NCBI RefSeq assembly: GCF_002968835.1
Contig: NZ_PKQK01000001.1
Location: 124,001-188,000, forward strand
Length of the DNA stretch: 64,000 nucleotides
DNA from: Paenibacillus sp. PCH8
GTDB taxonomy: Bacteria > Bacillota > Bacilli > Paenibacillales > Paenibacillaceae
Reading direction: 5' to 3'
Position 1 is the stretch's first letter. Each line of letters begins with the position of its first letter. The notes under the pieces are model-generated. The model made no database searches, was not told the DNA's origin, and was given only the letters and a program-made list of their open reading frames with translations. A program made the translations under genes and the position numbers. Positions 45,477 through 55,240 of the stretch are shown here, piece by piece.

Positions 45477-46382
45477 ATGAATCTGGAACAACTTGAATAT
45501 GTCGTTGAAATTGCGAAGACCCAATCGTTCTCCGCAGCCGCAGAGCATCTACATATCACGCAATCGGCAATCAGCCAATCAGTTCATCGTCTGGAGAAAG
45601 AACTGGGATTGATCCTGTTCGAGCGCTCGCGGCAAGGAACGCATCCCACTTCCGAAGGCAAACAATTCATTGCCAAGGCGCTGGACATCTTGCAGCGGAT
45701 TGATGAGTTGAAGTCCCTGAACGCGGAAGCCTCCTCTCTTACCGGAGAGCTGCATGTTGCTACTTTCCCAAGTGTCATGCCCTATCTTGTCCAGTCTGCT
45801 GCGGACATGAAGCGTGAACACTCGCAACTTAACATCTCCATTGAAGAGAAAGGGTCAATGGAAATTATTGAGGATATTCGCAGCAACAAAACTCATCTGG
45901 GCTTTATCGCGATCTACGCCAAACAATTGCGGGAGTTCGATGGACTTCATTTCAGTCCCATGTATTCAGGCAAACTGGTGGTATGTACCCATCACCTGTC
46001 TGAACTTGCCCAGCACAGCCGCGTTACACCGAACCAATTAAAAGAACACAAGTTGGCACTGTATCGGGACGGTTTCATCGAAGACTTCATCCAGGAATTC
46101 ACCTATGATCATGGCCCTCTGTCCATTCTGTTCAAAACGAATAATTCAGAAGCGATCAACATGGTGTTACGAAATAATATTGCTGCAACGATCGGTCACG
46201 ATTTCTCCTTTCACCAACATCCACTGTGGAAAGAAGGCTTGGTGAAGATGGTTGAGATCGCGGAAATCGATCAACCGAAAATGCAAATTGGCTTTGTACA
46301 GACGGAATCCAAAGAGGGTGCCTTAGCCGCAGAAAAGTTCGCCCAACGCTTTAGACAGGCCATTGAGATGGATCATCTATAA
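45477..46382 (+). CDS. LysR-family regulator
   Basis: The protein is 301 residues long from the ATG at 45477, which follows GGAGATGA. The winged helix is standard (MNLEQLEYVVEIAKTQSFSAAAEHLHITQSAISQSVHRLEKELG), and the rest is the two-lobed effector domain. It lies divergent from bdhA and may control acetoin/butanediol metabolism, as AlsR-type regulators do; the effector is not visible in the sequence. Confidence 0.87.
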   Translation: MNLEQLEYVVEIAKTQSFSAAAEHLHITQSAISQSVHRLEKELGLILFERSRQGTHPTSEGKQFIAKALDILQRIDELKSLNAEASSLTGELHVATFPSVMPYLVQSAADMKREHSQLNISIEEKGSMEIIEDIRSNKTHLGFIAIYAKQLREFDGLHFSPMYSGKLVVCTHHLSELAQHSRVTPNQLKEHKLALYRDGFIEDFIQEFTYDHGPLSILFKTNNSEAINMVLRNNIAATIGHDFSFHQHPLWKEGLVKMVEIAEIDQPKMQIGFVQTESKEGALAAEKFAQRFRQAIEMDHL

Positions 46383-46398
46383 AAGCTCCATGAAGAGC

Positions 46399-46470
46399 AA
46401 AAAGTGCTCCACGCCTCTGAAGGAAGTTAGGGATACACACCAACTTCTCCAAGAACGGAGCACTTTTTTT
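46399..46470. terminator. Terminator between LysR and chemoreceptor genes
   Basis: AAAAAGTGCTCC (46399-46410) pairs with GGAGCACTTTTTTT (46457-46470), enclosing a second small stem. It serves both convergent genes. Confidence 0.85.
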
Positions 46471-46553
46471 ACTTATCACAGTCACATAATACCTTATATT
46501 TTATTCGCTTTGCTGACTACCTCTTGTCGTACTCTTACTACACCTTACCCAAA

Positions 46554-48308
46554 CTATACTTTCACTTTTCTCACAGCTTCGCTCATCTCGTTCGTCTGCT
46601 GTTCAAGCATCGTGGAAGTCTGCTCCACCTTCTGGAACATAGCTGACTGTTCGCGCATCAGACGATAGATTTCATCCGAATGATCCGACACCCCGACTGA
46701 AATCTGTGAGATCGTAATAACGGAAGCCGCGGCCTCTTCTGAACCGGCCGAGATTTCCTCTGCGGCAGCAGATACTTCCTGAATACGATGCGTCACCAGT
46801 TGGAATGCGTCTACCACATGGGAGAAGGCCTGCTCTGCTTCTGATGTAATGGTAACCCCTTGTCCAATCTCCTGTGCGGTAACCCCCATTCGGGAGCCAA
46901 TCTGCTGTGATTCTTGTTGAATGCGAATCAGCAGATCCGAGATCAGTTCCATAGATGTACTGGAGGCTTCCGCAAGCTTCCGAACCTCGTCCGCCACAAC
47001 AGCAAAACCTTTGCCATGCTCTCCTGCATGCGCCGCTTCAATGGATGCATTAAGCGCGAGCAGCTTTGTCTGACTCGCAAAATCACGAACCGTGTGCAGT
47101 GCACCACCAATTTCCTGAGAGTAGTTGTTCAGCACCTGAACCATCGTTACAACTTCACCCGAGACATCTGAAATACTCTCCATCTGTTTCTTCATGAGTG
47201 TCATGTTCTGTTTCCCAGACTCTGCGGTAACAAGTGCACTTGTTGCCGCATCCGACACTATCATCGAAGATTCGGATATATCCGTTATGCCTTTGGCGAT
47301 CTCTTCCATTGCATTCGCGCTGTCGCTCGCACTTTGCTTCTGGGTATGGGCTCCAAGTCTGATCTGTTCGACAGATCGATCAACGGTCTTGCTCATCTCC
47401 AGCATCTCTTCGGTACTCTGATTAAATTCCTTGGTTGATTCGGCTAAAATATCTGTGGTAGCGGCTACACCTTCAACCATGTCACTTACGATCTCATTCA
47501 AGTTCCCCGACATATGTATCATTGCTTGGTATGTTGTTCCAATCTCATCTTCGCTCCGCAAACGATATGACGTCAGAATTCGATTGGCTTCTGCAAGCTC
47601 ACCCTGTGCCATGCTTTCGACACTTGCTTTCAGCGATTGGAGTGGCCGTAGCCCCCTTACGATAAACCACATAACAATGGCAATACCTGCAAGTGTAATC
47701 AATAACAACAAGGCATAGAAGGGAATACTCGATTTCATAATATCTGATTCGATACTTCCAATAACCGATACTGATGTATCGATTCCAATCACACCTGTCA
47801 GTTTACCATTGCTATCCAGCATGGGAGCATAAGAAGATATATAATCACCATACTCCTCGTTGTTAATGATTGAGGAACTGGCTATTTCTCCTTTTAGTAG
47901 CTTCTGTACAGCTTCCGTCGGGATATCCGTCACTTCATTAATTGGTGAGGCTTTAGCCACGTCCTTCATACCATCCACCATAATAAGGGGTGTACCTTTG
48001 TCATCTATTTTGACGAAATACACATACATTGCACCAATCCGTTCGCGAAAATCATCCAACTCATCACGAATCTTCAAGAACTCGTCATTCTCCTTGGGAT
48101 CCTTAGCATACTCGGCATAAGATGCTGTATCCAGCTTATTCACATAACTCTGAGCAATCTGCATATTGTAACTCGAAATGGCCTCCTGCGCAGCCAGCTT
48201 CATATTAGCCACCTGTAACAGCATGCTTCCAGCCGCTATAATCATAATAACCAGTGTAACGACTGCAACAATGCGTACAACCAAACGTTTTCTAAAAAAA
48301 CCGACCAT
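46554..48308 (-). CDS. Methyl-accepting chemotaxis protein
   Basis: This 584-residue receptor has an N-terminal membrane helix (about 8-32), an extracellular CACHE-like sensor with ATPLI- and [13 protein letters not shown]-type strands, a second helix near 195-220, a HAMP segment, and a long signalling coiled coil with [31 protein letters not shown] at its tip. It passes ligand binding to CheA/CheW and steers motility. The ligand is unknown. It is monocistronic. Confidence 0.9.
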   Translation of the reverse strand: MVGFFRKRLVVRIVAVVTLVIMIIAAGSMLLQVANMKLAAQEAISSYNMQIAQSYVNKLDTASYAEYAKDPKENDEFLKIRDELDDFRERIGAMYVYFVKIDDKGTPLIMVDGMKDVAKASPINEVTDIPTEAVQKLLKGEIASSSIINNEEYGDYISSYAPMLDSNGKLTGVIGIDTSVSVIGSIESDIMKSSIPFYALLLLITLAGIAIVMWFIVRGLRPLQSLKASVESMAQGELAEANRILTSYRLRSEDEIGTTYQAMIHMSGNLNEIVSDMVEGVAATTDILAESTKEFNQSTEEMLEMSKTVDRSVEQIRLGAHTQKQSASDSANAMEEIAKGITDISESSMIVSDAATSALVTAESGKQNMTLMKKQMESISDVSGEVVTMVQVLNNYSQEIGGALHTVRDFASQTKLLALNASIEAAHAGEHGKGFAVVADEVRKLAEASSTSMELISDLLIRIQQESQQIGSRMGVTAQEIGQGVTITSEAEQAFSHVVDAFQLVTHRIQEVSAAAEEISAGSEEAAASVITISQISVGVSDHSDEIYRLMREQSAMFQKVEQTSTMLEQQTNEMSEAVRKVKV

Positions 48309-48672
48309 CCGCTCCTCTTCCTCTCCCGTGAACCCAAGCCTTTTTGACTAGGCTCTACCCCAAAAACACATGATTGAAGCACTAAGTTATGGGAAAATAG
48401 TATACGAATATGTCGAAATAGGCAAGAAAATATTGGATTAATATAAAAACGCTATCATAGCCGTGGTAGCTATGTTGGTTGGGATTTTACGATGATGCCT
48501 TACGGAGAATGTGCTAGGGTTATCAGCTGAATAAAATCCAACGTATTCGGAATGTGAGTTCCGTACTGTTCCTTTTAATCTATGCTCATTCTCTTATTCA
48601 ATCTGCTCACATCCAAATAAAGTTTACAATTCACCCTTGCCATAAAAGGTCAATTCATATATATTATTAATT
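48309..48672. other. Intergenic region, no gene seen
   Basis: This is the divergent promoter region between the chemoreceptor and TetR genes. No ORF with a ribosome-binding site or stable terminator is present. Confidence 0.5.
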
Positions 48673-48684
48673 AATTGATCAGTT
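48673..48684. promoter_or_regulatory. Candidate TetR operator
   Basis: AATTGATCAGTT is a near-perfect palindrome centred on TGATCA, inside a wider A+T-rich dyad (TTAATT to AATTAA). It lies 36 bases upstream of the TetR start codon and fits autoregulation. Confidence 0.45.
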
Positions 48685-48719
48685 ATTTAATTAAAAAAAG
48701 TAAAGAACGGAGGATTCTT

Positions 48720-49346
48720 TTGGCGAGACCTATTAATGAAGAGAAACGACTGGAGCGGCGTAAACGCATCTTGAAAGAGGCTGTTATCCTGTTTGCCGAA
48801 AGCGGATATTCCAATACCACAACGGCTATCATTGCGAAACGTGCAGGAGTTACTTCTGGAACTATTTTTCAATACTTTCCAAACAAAGAAGCTCTGTTCC
48901 ATACCGCTGTTCTTGAACCGCTTGCTGATATTCAGATGAAATCACTTGCTTCTCTACAAGGAAAAGGAACACCAGGTACGTTGATTAAAAATATGGTAGA
49001 AGAACAATTCAGCCATATTTACTTCTATACCAATGAATTGCGACTTGCTCAATCTGTCTTGGGGCAACGAACCAGGTTCCCTGAACTTACACAGAAGGTC
49101 CTTGAAAGTATAAAAGTCATGACCGATACGATTGAATCTGTCTACGCGAAGGGGCAATCCATGGGAGAGTTCAACAAAAGCTTTTCTCCAGCAATGATCT
49201 CTCGCAGCTATATCTCCTTCTTAAATGGAGTAGCTTTAACTCTCGGAGAAGACATTCTTCATCATCCAGAGTGGGAGAATCTGAAGGGACATGCCTTTTA
49301 TCTGTTTGCACCAATACATCACGAAGAAACAACTGGAGGAATCTGA
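48720..49346 (+). CDS. TetR/AcrR-family regulator
   Basis: This 208-residue repressor starts at the TTG at 48720, directed by GGAGG seven bases upstream; a longer frame from 48675 has no site. The helix-turn-helix reads NTTTAIIAKRAGVTSGTIFQYFPNKEALF. Its stop is directly followed by the hydrolase start, so the two form an operon, and the regulator probably controls it. The inducer is unknown. Confidence 0.87.
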   Translation: MARPINEEKRLERRKRILKEAVILFAESGYSNTTTAIIAKRAGVTSGTIFQYFPNKEALFHTAVLEPLADIQMKSLASLQGKGTPGTLIKNMVEEQFSHIYFYTNELRLAQSVLGQRTRFPELTQKVLESIKVMTDTIESVYAKGQSMGEFNKSFSPAMISRSYISFLNGVALTLGEDILHHPEWENLKGHAFYLFAPIHHEETTGGI

Positions 49347-50321
49347 ATGAGTCAACCATCATTACAACCCGCTCTGACATTTAAAGGTCGTGTGAAGAAA
49401 CACAAGAAACTCTTATGGGGCCTGGGTATAGCGCTTATACTTATTGTGGCTCTTGTATTTTTTATATCTTATAAAGTAGTAGACACGTTGTTACACCATC
49501 CACGAGATACCAATGTCAGCTACGAGTTGAACATGGAGAAAACACCTTACGAAGAAGTTGAATTCAAGAGTTTGAAAAATGATAATACGATTCGAGGAAC
49601 CTTCTTTCCAGCCAAAGTCTCTTCAGGCATAGCAAGTAACAAGACGATTATTGTTGTACATGGGTATACGAGTAATCGTTTAGTCAAAGGGCGTACTCCC
49701 AAGTTGGTCGAACATTTCGTTCCAAAAGGATATAACGTACTGTCCTTTGACCTCAGTTCACAGGGTAAGTCCGATGGGGATTTAATTACGATGGGTCTCC
49801 GTGAGAAATACGATTTACTTGGGGCTGTAGACTACCTGAAATCCAGAGATCAGGCGGGTGACCACATTGGAGTTATCGGCTTCTCCATGGGGGCTGCTAC
49901 TTCTCTACTGGCCACAAGTGAAAGTGATGATATCCAGGCCGTAGTTGCAGATAGTCCATTTCGTAATGCCGGTTTATTTCTAAGAGAGGGCCTGCCATTC
50001 TTCTCAGGTTTACCTGCATTCCCATTCAGTTATACATCGACATGGATGGCGGATTGGGTCTTTAACGTTGATCTTGATTCCGTATCACCTATGGACACGG
50101 TTAAAAAGATGCAAGACAAACCCGTTATGCTCATTCATGGTACTGGAGATCAGCAAATAAGTTATAAAAATACAGAAAAGATCTATGAGTCCTTGAAAGA
50201 TAATCCCAATGCCGAAGTATGGTATCCGCAAAATACGGAACACATCGATGCAATTAACCATTACCCCACTGAATATTTCCAAAGAGTAGATCAATTTATG
50301 GATAAGTATGTGGGTCCCTAA
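49347..50321 (+). CDS. Membrane-anchored alpha/beta hydrolase
   Basis: The 324-residue protein has one N-terminal membrane helix (about 24-42), then an alpha/beta hydrolase domain with IIVVHGYTSNR, the nucleophile in GFSMGAAT, an acid in HGTGDQQ and a final histidine in NTEHIDAI. The catalytic domain faces outward. It resembles YqkD-type esterase-like hydrolases. GGAGG lies within the end of the TetR gene, which points to coupled translation. The substrate is unknown. Confidence 0.83.
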   Translation: MSQPSLQPALTFKGRVKKHKKLLWGLGIALILIVALVFFISYKVVDTLLHHPRDTNVSYELNMEKTPYEEVEFKSLKNDNTIRGTFFPAKVSSGIASNKTIIVVHGYTSNRLVKGRTPKLVEHFVPKGYNVLSFDLSSQGKSDGDLITMGLREKYDLLGAVDYLKSRDQAGDHIGVIGFSMGAATSLLATSESDDIQAVVADSPFRNAGLFLREGLPFFSGLPAFPFSYTSTWMADWVFNVDLDSVSPMDTVKKMQDKPVMLIHGTGDQQISYKNTEKIYESLKDNPNAEVWYPQNTEHIDAINHYPTEYFQRVDQFMDKYVGP

Positions 50322-50332
50322 ATTGAATAACA

Positions 50333-50371
50333 CCAAAAAACATCCCGGCGCGAACGCGGGATGTTTTTTGG
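50333..50371. terminator. Bidirectional terminator
   Basis: CCAAAAAACATCCCG (50333-50347) pairs perfectly with CGGGATGTTTTTTGG (50357-50371), between the convergent hydrolase and permease genes. Confidence 0.9.
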
Positions 50372-50404
50372 TACGTAATATCTCACATTTATATATTACA
50401 ATGA

Positions 50405-51757
50405 CTAAACGGCTCGTCCATCCGTCTTTCTGAATCGAATCAGGGACCAGATCACCAGCAATGCGAGCACGGCCAGACAGATGCTAATGCTGAACCGATT
50501 GCCTGCATCAAACACAAACATCACTGCAATGACACTGAGACACAGCACTACGGCTCCGGTTATATAAGGAAAACCCCATACTTTAAACGTCGGTTGAGCT
50601 GGATACCGCTTCCGCAGTTTTAACTGTGATGAGGCAATACAGATCCACACGAGGATCACGACAAACCCCGGAACTGCCAGCAGAATACGGAACAGCTGGT
50701 CCTGCGCGAACAGGCCTAACAGGGAACCTCCGAGCAAAACTACCGAACATACCAGCAAGGTGTTGATCGGGCTACCGTTGCGATTGGTCTTCGACAATGC
50801 TTTTGGAGCTTCTCCACCTATAGCCATGGAGTGCATCATCCGGGATGCACCGTAGATCCCTGAATTCGCAGCAGACAGAACCGCCGTCACCAAAATAAAG
50901 TTCATAATATGTGCAGCTCCCGGCAATCCTGTGGAAGCAAGCACCTGTACAAACGGGCTGCTCTCCGGCCCAATCTCATTCCATGGAATGAGGCCACAGA
51001 TGATCAGAATCGGCAAAGTGAAGAATAGAATAATTCGGAGCATGAAATTGCCCACGATTTTGGGCATGACTTTATCTGCATTTTCCGTCTCCGTCAAGGT
51101 CAGTCCAATCAGCTCTGATCCTCCATACGAGAACATGACGACAAGCAGTGCCGAGAAGATTGATGACCATCCGTTCGGGAAGAAACCGCCTGCTTGTGTG
51201 TAATGTTGCAGATAAGGGGTGTTATCACTCGGAATAATGCCAAAGATCACCCCTGCACCAAGGAAGATAAAAATAATAATCATGGCAATTTTGATCCCCG
51301 CCAGCCAGAACTCGAACTCCCCGAACACCCCTACACTCATGAGATTCACCAGTATAATGAATGCCGCACAAGCCAGACTCAGCATCCACAACGGTACTTC
51401 CGTGAACCAATACTGCAAGAAACTTCCGGCAGCAATCACCTCAATGACACACACCGATAACCATAGGAAGCAGTACATCCATCCCATAATAAAGGAGACT
51501 CTGCTGCCGAATGCTTCCTGCACAAAGTCTTTCATATTTTTGTTTTTGTACACGGTAGCCATCTCCGCCATCGCAGCCATCACAACCAGCAACAATAATC
51601 CGGCAAAAATGTACGTGACGATCACGCCCGGGCCTGCAAGACCTATCGTCTCTGCACTACCTTTGAAAATTCCAGTTCCAATGACACCACCCATAGCCAT
51701 AAAACTGATGTGTCTTGGTTTAAGCTTCTTTTGTAGTGTTCCTTCTGTCTGAGCCAA
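50405..51757 (-). CDS. APC-family amino-acid permease
   Basis: This 450-residue protein has twelve predicted membrane helices and the APC opening FMAMGGVIGTGIFKGSAETI (helix 1 GxG-type substrate loop), FSYGGSELIGLTLTETENADKVMPKI (helix 6) and a later SGIYGASRMMHSMA. It fits the amino-acid transporter (AAT) subgroup, which takes up neutral or polar amino acids with protons. The exact substrate cannot be told. It stands alone. Confidence 0.85.
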   Translation of the reverse strand: MAQTEGTLQKKLKPRHISFMAMGGVIGTGIFKGSAETIGLAGPGVIVTYIFAGLLLLVVMAAMAEMATVYKNKNMKDFVQEAFGSRVSFIMGWMYCFLWLSVCVIEVIAAGSFLQYWFTEVPLWMLSLACAAFIILVNLMSVGVFGEFEFWLAGIKIAMIIIFIFLGAGVIFGIIPSDNTPYLQHYTQAGGFFPNGWSSIFSALLVVMFSYGGSELIGLTLTETENADKVMPKIVGNFMLRIILFFTLPILIICGLIPWNEIGPESSPFVQVLASTGLPGAAHIMNFILVTAVLSAANSGIYGASRMMHSMAIGGEAPKALSKTNRNGSPINTLLVCSVVLLGGSLLGLFAQDQLFRILLAVPGFVVILVWICIASSQLKLRKRYPAQPTFKVWGFPYITGAVVLCLSVIAVMFVFDAGNRFSISICLAVLALLVIWSLIRFRKTDGRAV

Positions 51758-52137
51758 TTCAAGTCCTCCTGATGTAAAAAACGTCTGTAATGCTGTCTTG
51801 TTTCATAGACATAATGTCCAGTATACCCTATTGTTCATGGATCAGCCCAGAAGTTACTTATGGCCAATTCATACCAAGCGCATCGTGACATAACCTATGT
51901 TTTATACCCCACAATGGCATGAAGCAATCTGTGTACAATCATCCAAGCACCACAGCGATTATGGGACATAACACCAAGACGGCAAACAGCGGATTCATAT
52001 GATCAAACCACCAGTAAATCATGCACGACTCCCTCCACATTCTTCGTCACAAGGTTACGTTGCTTTATTGCTGCATTATTGAGTTTATTCTACTCTTTTT
52101 CCAAATTTCAATATGTATGATATGTTGCAAAATAAAA
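51758..52137. other. Intergenic region with one small ORF
   Basis: It contains the promoter of the permease gene and the 27-codon ORF listed next. Nothing else is seen. Confidence 0.45.
51939..52022 (-). CDS. 27-residue candidate membrane microprotein
   Basis: The ATG at 52022 follows GGAGGGAG at ideal spacing, one of the better ribosome-binding sites of the region. The product is a single hydrophobic helix: it opens MIYWWFDHMNP and continues with a leucine/valine-rich stretch ending in VVLG. It lies between the permease and the YsnE-like gene. It is too short for usual gene finders. Function unknown; small single-helix proteins often modify a neighbouring transporter. Confidence 0.5.
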   Translation of the reverse strand: MIYWWFDHMNPLFAVLVLCPIIAVVLG

Positions 52138-52172
52138 AAACCAGTGTTCTGTAAAAAACAGAATACTGGTTT
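52138..52172 (-). terminator. Terminator of the YsnE-like gene
   Basis: AAACCAGTGTTCTGT pairs with ACAGAATACTGGTTT (one mismatch), and the minus strand continues with seven T. Confidence 0.85.
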
Positions 52173-52187
52173 CGCATGCGAATCCTT

Positions 52188-52643
52188 TTAGATTTTTTTC
52201 GTCATAAATGTGCTGTTCGGGTCCAATATATAATTTGCAAATGGTTCGCAATATTCGAATCCAAAATCTTCATACAGCTTCCGTGCCGGGATAAACGAAT
52301 CCATCGAACCTGTCTCCAGACTGATTCGCTTATAACCACGGTCTGTGGCAACCTCCATAATATGAGCCAACATTTGTCTCGCTACGCCTTTTCTCAAATG
52401 GGCCAAAGCCGTACGCATCGACTTCAATTCGGCATGCTCAGAATCTATTTCTTTGATAGCCCCGCAGCCGAGTAAGTCGTCCCCATCCCATGCACACCAG
52501 AATGTAATTTCAGGCTTCTTGAGTCCATCCAGATTCAACGCATGGATACTCTCCGGGGGCGAATCCGCCTCCATCCCTTGCAAGTGCTCAGCGATTAAAG
52601 CCTTAACTTGTATTCCACTCAAATCATCCACTTTGATCTCCAA
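52188..52643 (-). CDS. ysnE: YsnE-like GNAT acetyltransferase
   Basis: This 151-residue protein is very close to Bacillus YsnE in its conserved runs: SPPESIHALNLDGLKKPEITFWCAW, LKSMRTALAHLRKGVARQML (the acetyl-CoA site), ISLETGSMDSF and PARKLYEDFGFEYCEPFANY. YsnE is annotated as a putative acetyltransferase and has been linked to indole-acetic-acid production in plant-associated bacilli. That role is known for relatives, not shown here. It is monocistronic. Confidence 0.85.
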   Translation of the reverse strand: MEIKVDDLSGIQVKALIAEHLQGMEADSPPESIHALNLDGLKKPEITFWCAWDGDDLLGCGAIKEIDSEHAELKSMRTALAHLRKGVARQMLAHIMEVATDRGYKRISLETGSMDSFIPARKLYEDFGFEYCEPFANYILDPNSTFMTKKI

Positions 52644-52824
52644 AACATATCACTCCTGCCGACATTATTATTGTATCTATTACTGAATGTATATCGATTA
52701 TTTCATCTTACTACCGTGTCAGGTTTAATGACAAGAGGCTACTTAGTTACACTGAAATACGCTATTGTGATTCACCTATAATTACCAGTATGATGAGGCT
52801 ATCAGATGCCAAAAGGAGACCCCT

Positions 52825-53400
52825 ATGACCCTAACAACGGACAACTTGTTTTATAGCAAACGATTAAAGATGACGCCACCACGCCCAGAAGACGTGCAGA
52901 CAATGCTGCAATGGAACGAAGACTCGGAGTACCTTCGGAATGTAGATACTGATCTTGCCATTCCCTATTCGGAGAAACAGCTGGAGGATGAGGGCGAAAC
53001 GAAGAACAAGGAAGTGTACTTCAGACTGCGCACGCATGAAGAGGATACGCTGATTGGTTTTATCGTCATTCACAGCATTGAATGGAATAACCGCTGCGGA
53101 CAGCTTGCCATTGGCATCGGACTTGCCGAACATCGCAACAAGGGGTATGGCACAGAAGCGTTGAATCTTATTTTACGATATGCGTTTCATGAAATGAATC
53201 TGGACCGGGTTGGCCTCGATGTCATCGCCTACAATGCCAAAGCGATCCGTTCCTATGAGAAGGTTGGTTTTCAGTTGGAAGGTCGGGCACGCTCCGCTGT
53301 ATATCGGGATGGCAAGCGTTACGACCGCTTAATGATGGGAATTCTAAGACCAGAATGGGAAGCACACAATCAGATCCATACGGAGGGTGAACAAGCATGA
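52825..53400 (+). CDS. RimJ/RimL-type GNAT acetyltransferase
   Basis: This 191-residue protein has the acetyl-CoA motif IGIGLAEHRNKGYGTEALNLILRYAFHEM and the end motif SYEKVGFQLEGRARSAVYRDGKRYDRLMMGIL, which are typical of ribosomal-protein-like or small-molecule acetylases. AAGGAG precedes the ATG. Its stop overlaps the next start by four bases (ATGA), so it forms an operon with the DUF1801 gene. The substrate is unknown. Confidence 0.85.
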   Translation: MTLTTDNLFYSKRLKMTPPRPEDVQTMLQWNEDSEYLRNVDTDLAIPYSEKQLEDEGETKNKEVYFRLRTHEEDTLIGFIVIHSIEWNNRCGQLAIGIGLAEHRNKGYGTEALNLILRYAFHEMNLDRVGLDVIAYNAKAIRSYEKVGFQLEGRARSAVYRDGKRYDRLMMGILRPEWEAHNQIHTEGEQA

Positions 53401-53744
53401 CCAAGAATGCAGAGGTCACTGCGTTTATTGAACAGATTCAGATCCCCTGGCAAGTACAAGTCGCAGAACAATTGCGTCAGTTAGTGCATGATACCATCCC
53501 TGACGTGCAGGAACGCGTGCAATACAAGAAACCTCATTTTTTGAAAAACGGAACATATGCTGCGGTTATCTCGCCATCCAAACAGGCCGTGTCCTTCACC
53601 ATCTTCCATACCACTGGACTTGATCTACCCGATGGCATATTCGAAGGCCCGGAAGAGCGCAAAACGATCAAGCTCAAGGAAAAAGATTCGCCCGATTACG
53701 AATGGCTGGCGGGTCTGTTGAAGCAAGCATCTGCAGAATTGTAG
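53397..53744 (+). CDS. DUF1801 protein
   Basis: This 115-residue protein has the family run VTAFIEQI, VHDTIPDVQERVQYKKPHF and YAAVISPSKQAVSFTIFH. DUF1801 proteins (YdhG-like) have a frataxin-like fold; their role is not settled, though iron or small-molecule binding has been suggested. It overlaps the acetyltransferase gene by four bases. Confidence 0.85.
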   Translation: MTKNAEVTAFIEQIQIPWQVQVAEQLRQLVHDTIPDVQERVQYKKPHFLKNGTYAAVISPSKQAVSFTIFHTTGLDLPDGIFEGPEERKTIKLKEKDSPDYEWLAGLLKQASAEL

Positions 53745-53763
53745 GAAGATCTGGTGTTACATC

Positions 53764-53809
53764 AAAGGGGCACCCCATTAAGTTCAGAACTTACGGGATG
53801 CCTCTTTTT
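53764..53809. terminator. Terminator between DUF1801 and DUF1963-like genes
   Basis: AAAGGGGCA pairs with TGCCTCTTTTT, with an inner TAAGTTC/GAACTTA stem. Confidence 0.8.
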
Positions 53810-53823
53810 GTTGTAGCCTGCTT

Positions 53824-55128
53824 TTAAGATTGCTGATAGGATACGGCGGTCATCTGGCAGGGCTCACATATGAACATGTAATACATGCCCTCACCATATG
53901 CCTCAACCTCGCCCCAATCCAGTTGTGCGACAGCCTTCATTCTCGTGGAACAGCGTAAACATATTCGATACTCGGCATCCTGAACCCATCCCGGATGACC
54001 GCCGACCTGAGATAGCGATGGTTCCATCGCCCACTCACTGGCATGGAATGCATGACGTGATGCATTCGCAATCCGAAACTGCCGGCCCACATCCGGTGTA
54101 AGTTTTACATAGTCCTCCGGGTCAATGTCGTCCGCTCCCACGGGCATGACATTATGTGAGCTCCATAACGGTTCCCCTGCTGCATCCCTCTCCATGTAAA
54201 CCACACCGTAACTGCTGCATATCACGCAAGTCTGGATCTGAAGTCGCTGGGCATGCCAAGACACGTCCCGCAGTGCTGGATGCTTAACATCCAGATTAAT
54301 TAAGGTCGTTAACGCACTACCACACCATGGACAGCAATTGATGCTTGAGGTCAGCATTGAGAGCGAATCTTCGGTTATTGCCACGTTAGTTGCTTCACTC
54401 TCTTTTACTTTATAGAGTGAATAACTTGGGGTAGTGAATAATTCTCTGCGCTGCCCGTCCTTCGTAAGTTCCCAACCAGCTTCCGTGGTGTAATGCTCTG
54501 GTGCCACATACAACTCGCTCGACCAGGTCGGTGGAGACTGTCTCCACTGCCGGAACTGCTGCACAACAACATCATCACCGATATAAGCCAGCATGAGCAA
54601 TATATGGTTACGATTCTCATCATCGGTGTTCACCTGCTGCAAGAGACGATCTCGCATTTCAGCTGAAGCACTTTGATACAAAATGGCAGGATAATAGATC
54701 TCTTGTTCCAGCAGCTCAGGAATTTCGGCCGTCAATGACAGATCATGATAACAAACCAGATATAGCAGAATATCTTTGCCAGTATCTTCATCGCCTGTAC
54801 GAATCAAGTGCATCGCATAGTCCTTTATCTCATCTTGCTGGTCCGTAGACAAAGACAGATATACCTGTTCCTTGGAACGTTCATATGGGACATACCGAAT
54901 TAGTGGATTGCGAACCTGGGGTTCATGCATGATTTTTATAATTTCGACCGGGTCTGTGATGTCCGCATACAAATCCACGTCACGCCGATTCGCTTCCATG
55001 TAGTTCTGACGCTCCTCACGCTCCATCTCCTGCTTGCAAGGCATGCAGTATCCACCTGTTCTGGCAGCCGTTGCTGGTAAAATGGTATTGATACACCCTT
55101 CCCGTATACACGATATACGTTCTGTCAT
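53824..55128 (-). CDS. DUF1963-like protein with zinc-ribbon cysteines
   Basis: This 434-residue protein has a cysteine pair motif near the N-terminus (CIREGC then GGYCMPCKQEM), a helical middle part that reads like HEAT-type repeats (GKDILLYLVCYHDLSL, ILLMLAYIGDDVVVQQF), a second cysteine pair CCPWCGSA, and a C-terminal domain with LSQVGGHPGWVQDAEY, CLRCSTRM and AQLDWGEVEAYGEG that fits DUF1963. It is cytosolic. The cysteines probably bind zinc. DUF1963 proteins include YwqG and are sometimes linked to toxin immunity; no toxin is adjacent here, so the role is open. Confidence 0.7.
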   Translation of the reverse strand: MTERISCIREGCINTILPATAARTGGYCMPCKQEMEREERQNYMEANRRDVDLYADITDPVEIIKIMHEPQVRNPLIRYVPYERSKEQVYLSLSTDQQDEIKDYAMHLIRTGDEDTGKDILLYLVCYHDLSLTAEIPELLEQEIYYPAILYQSASAEMRDRLLQQVNTDDENRNHILLMLAYIGDDVVVQQFRQWRQSPPTWSSELYVAPEHYTTEAGWELTKDGQRRELFTTPSYSLYKVKESEATNVAITEDSLSMLTSSINCCPWCGSALTTLINLDVKHPALRDVSWHAQRLQIQTCVICSSYGVVYMERDAAGEPLWSSHNVMPVGADDIDPEDYVKLTPDVGRQFRIANASRHAFHASEWAMEPSLSQVGGHPGWVQDAEYRICLRCSTRMKAVAQLDWGEVEAYGEGMYYMFICEPCQMTAVSYQQS

Positions 55129-55154
55129 GTTCCCACCTCCTCAAAATCCATGAA

Positions 55155-55179
55155 AAACACGCCACAACGTGACGTGTTT
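55155..55179 (-). terminator. Probable terminator of the AlaX gene
   Basis: AAACACG pairs with CGTGTTT; the minus strand continues with five T. It lies between the AlaX and DUF1963-like genes. Confidence 0.6.
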
Positions 55180-55240
55180 ATCCCTTACTCCATATGTCTT
55201 CAATGCTGCCTGTCTCGTATTCGTATCTGCAAAACAAAAC

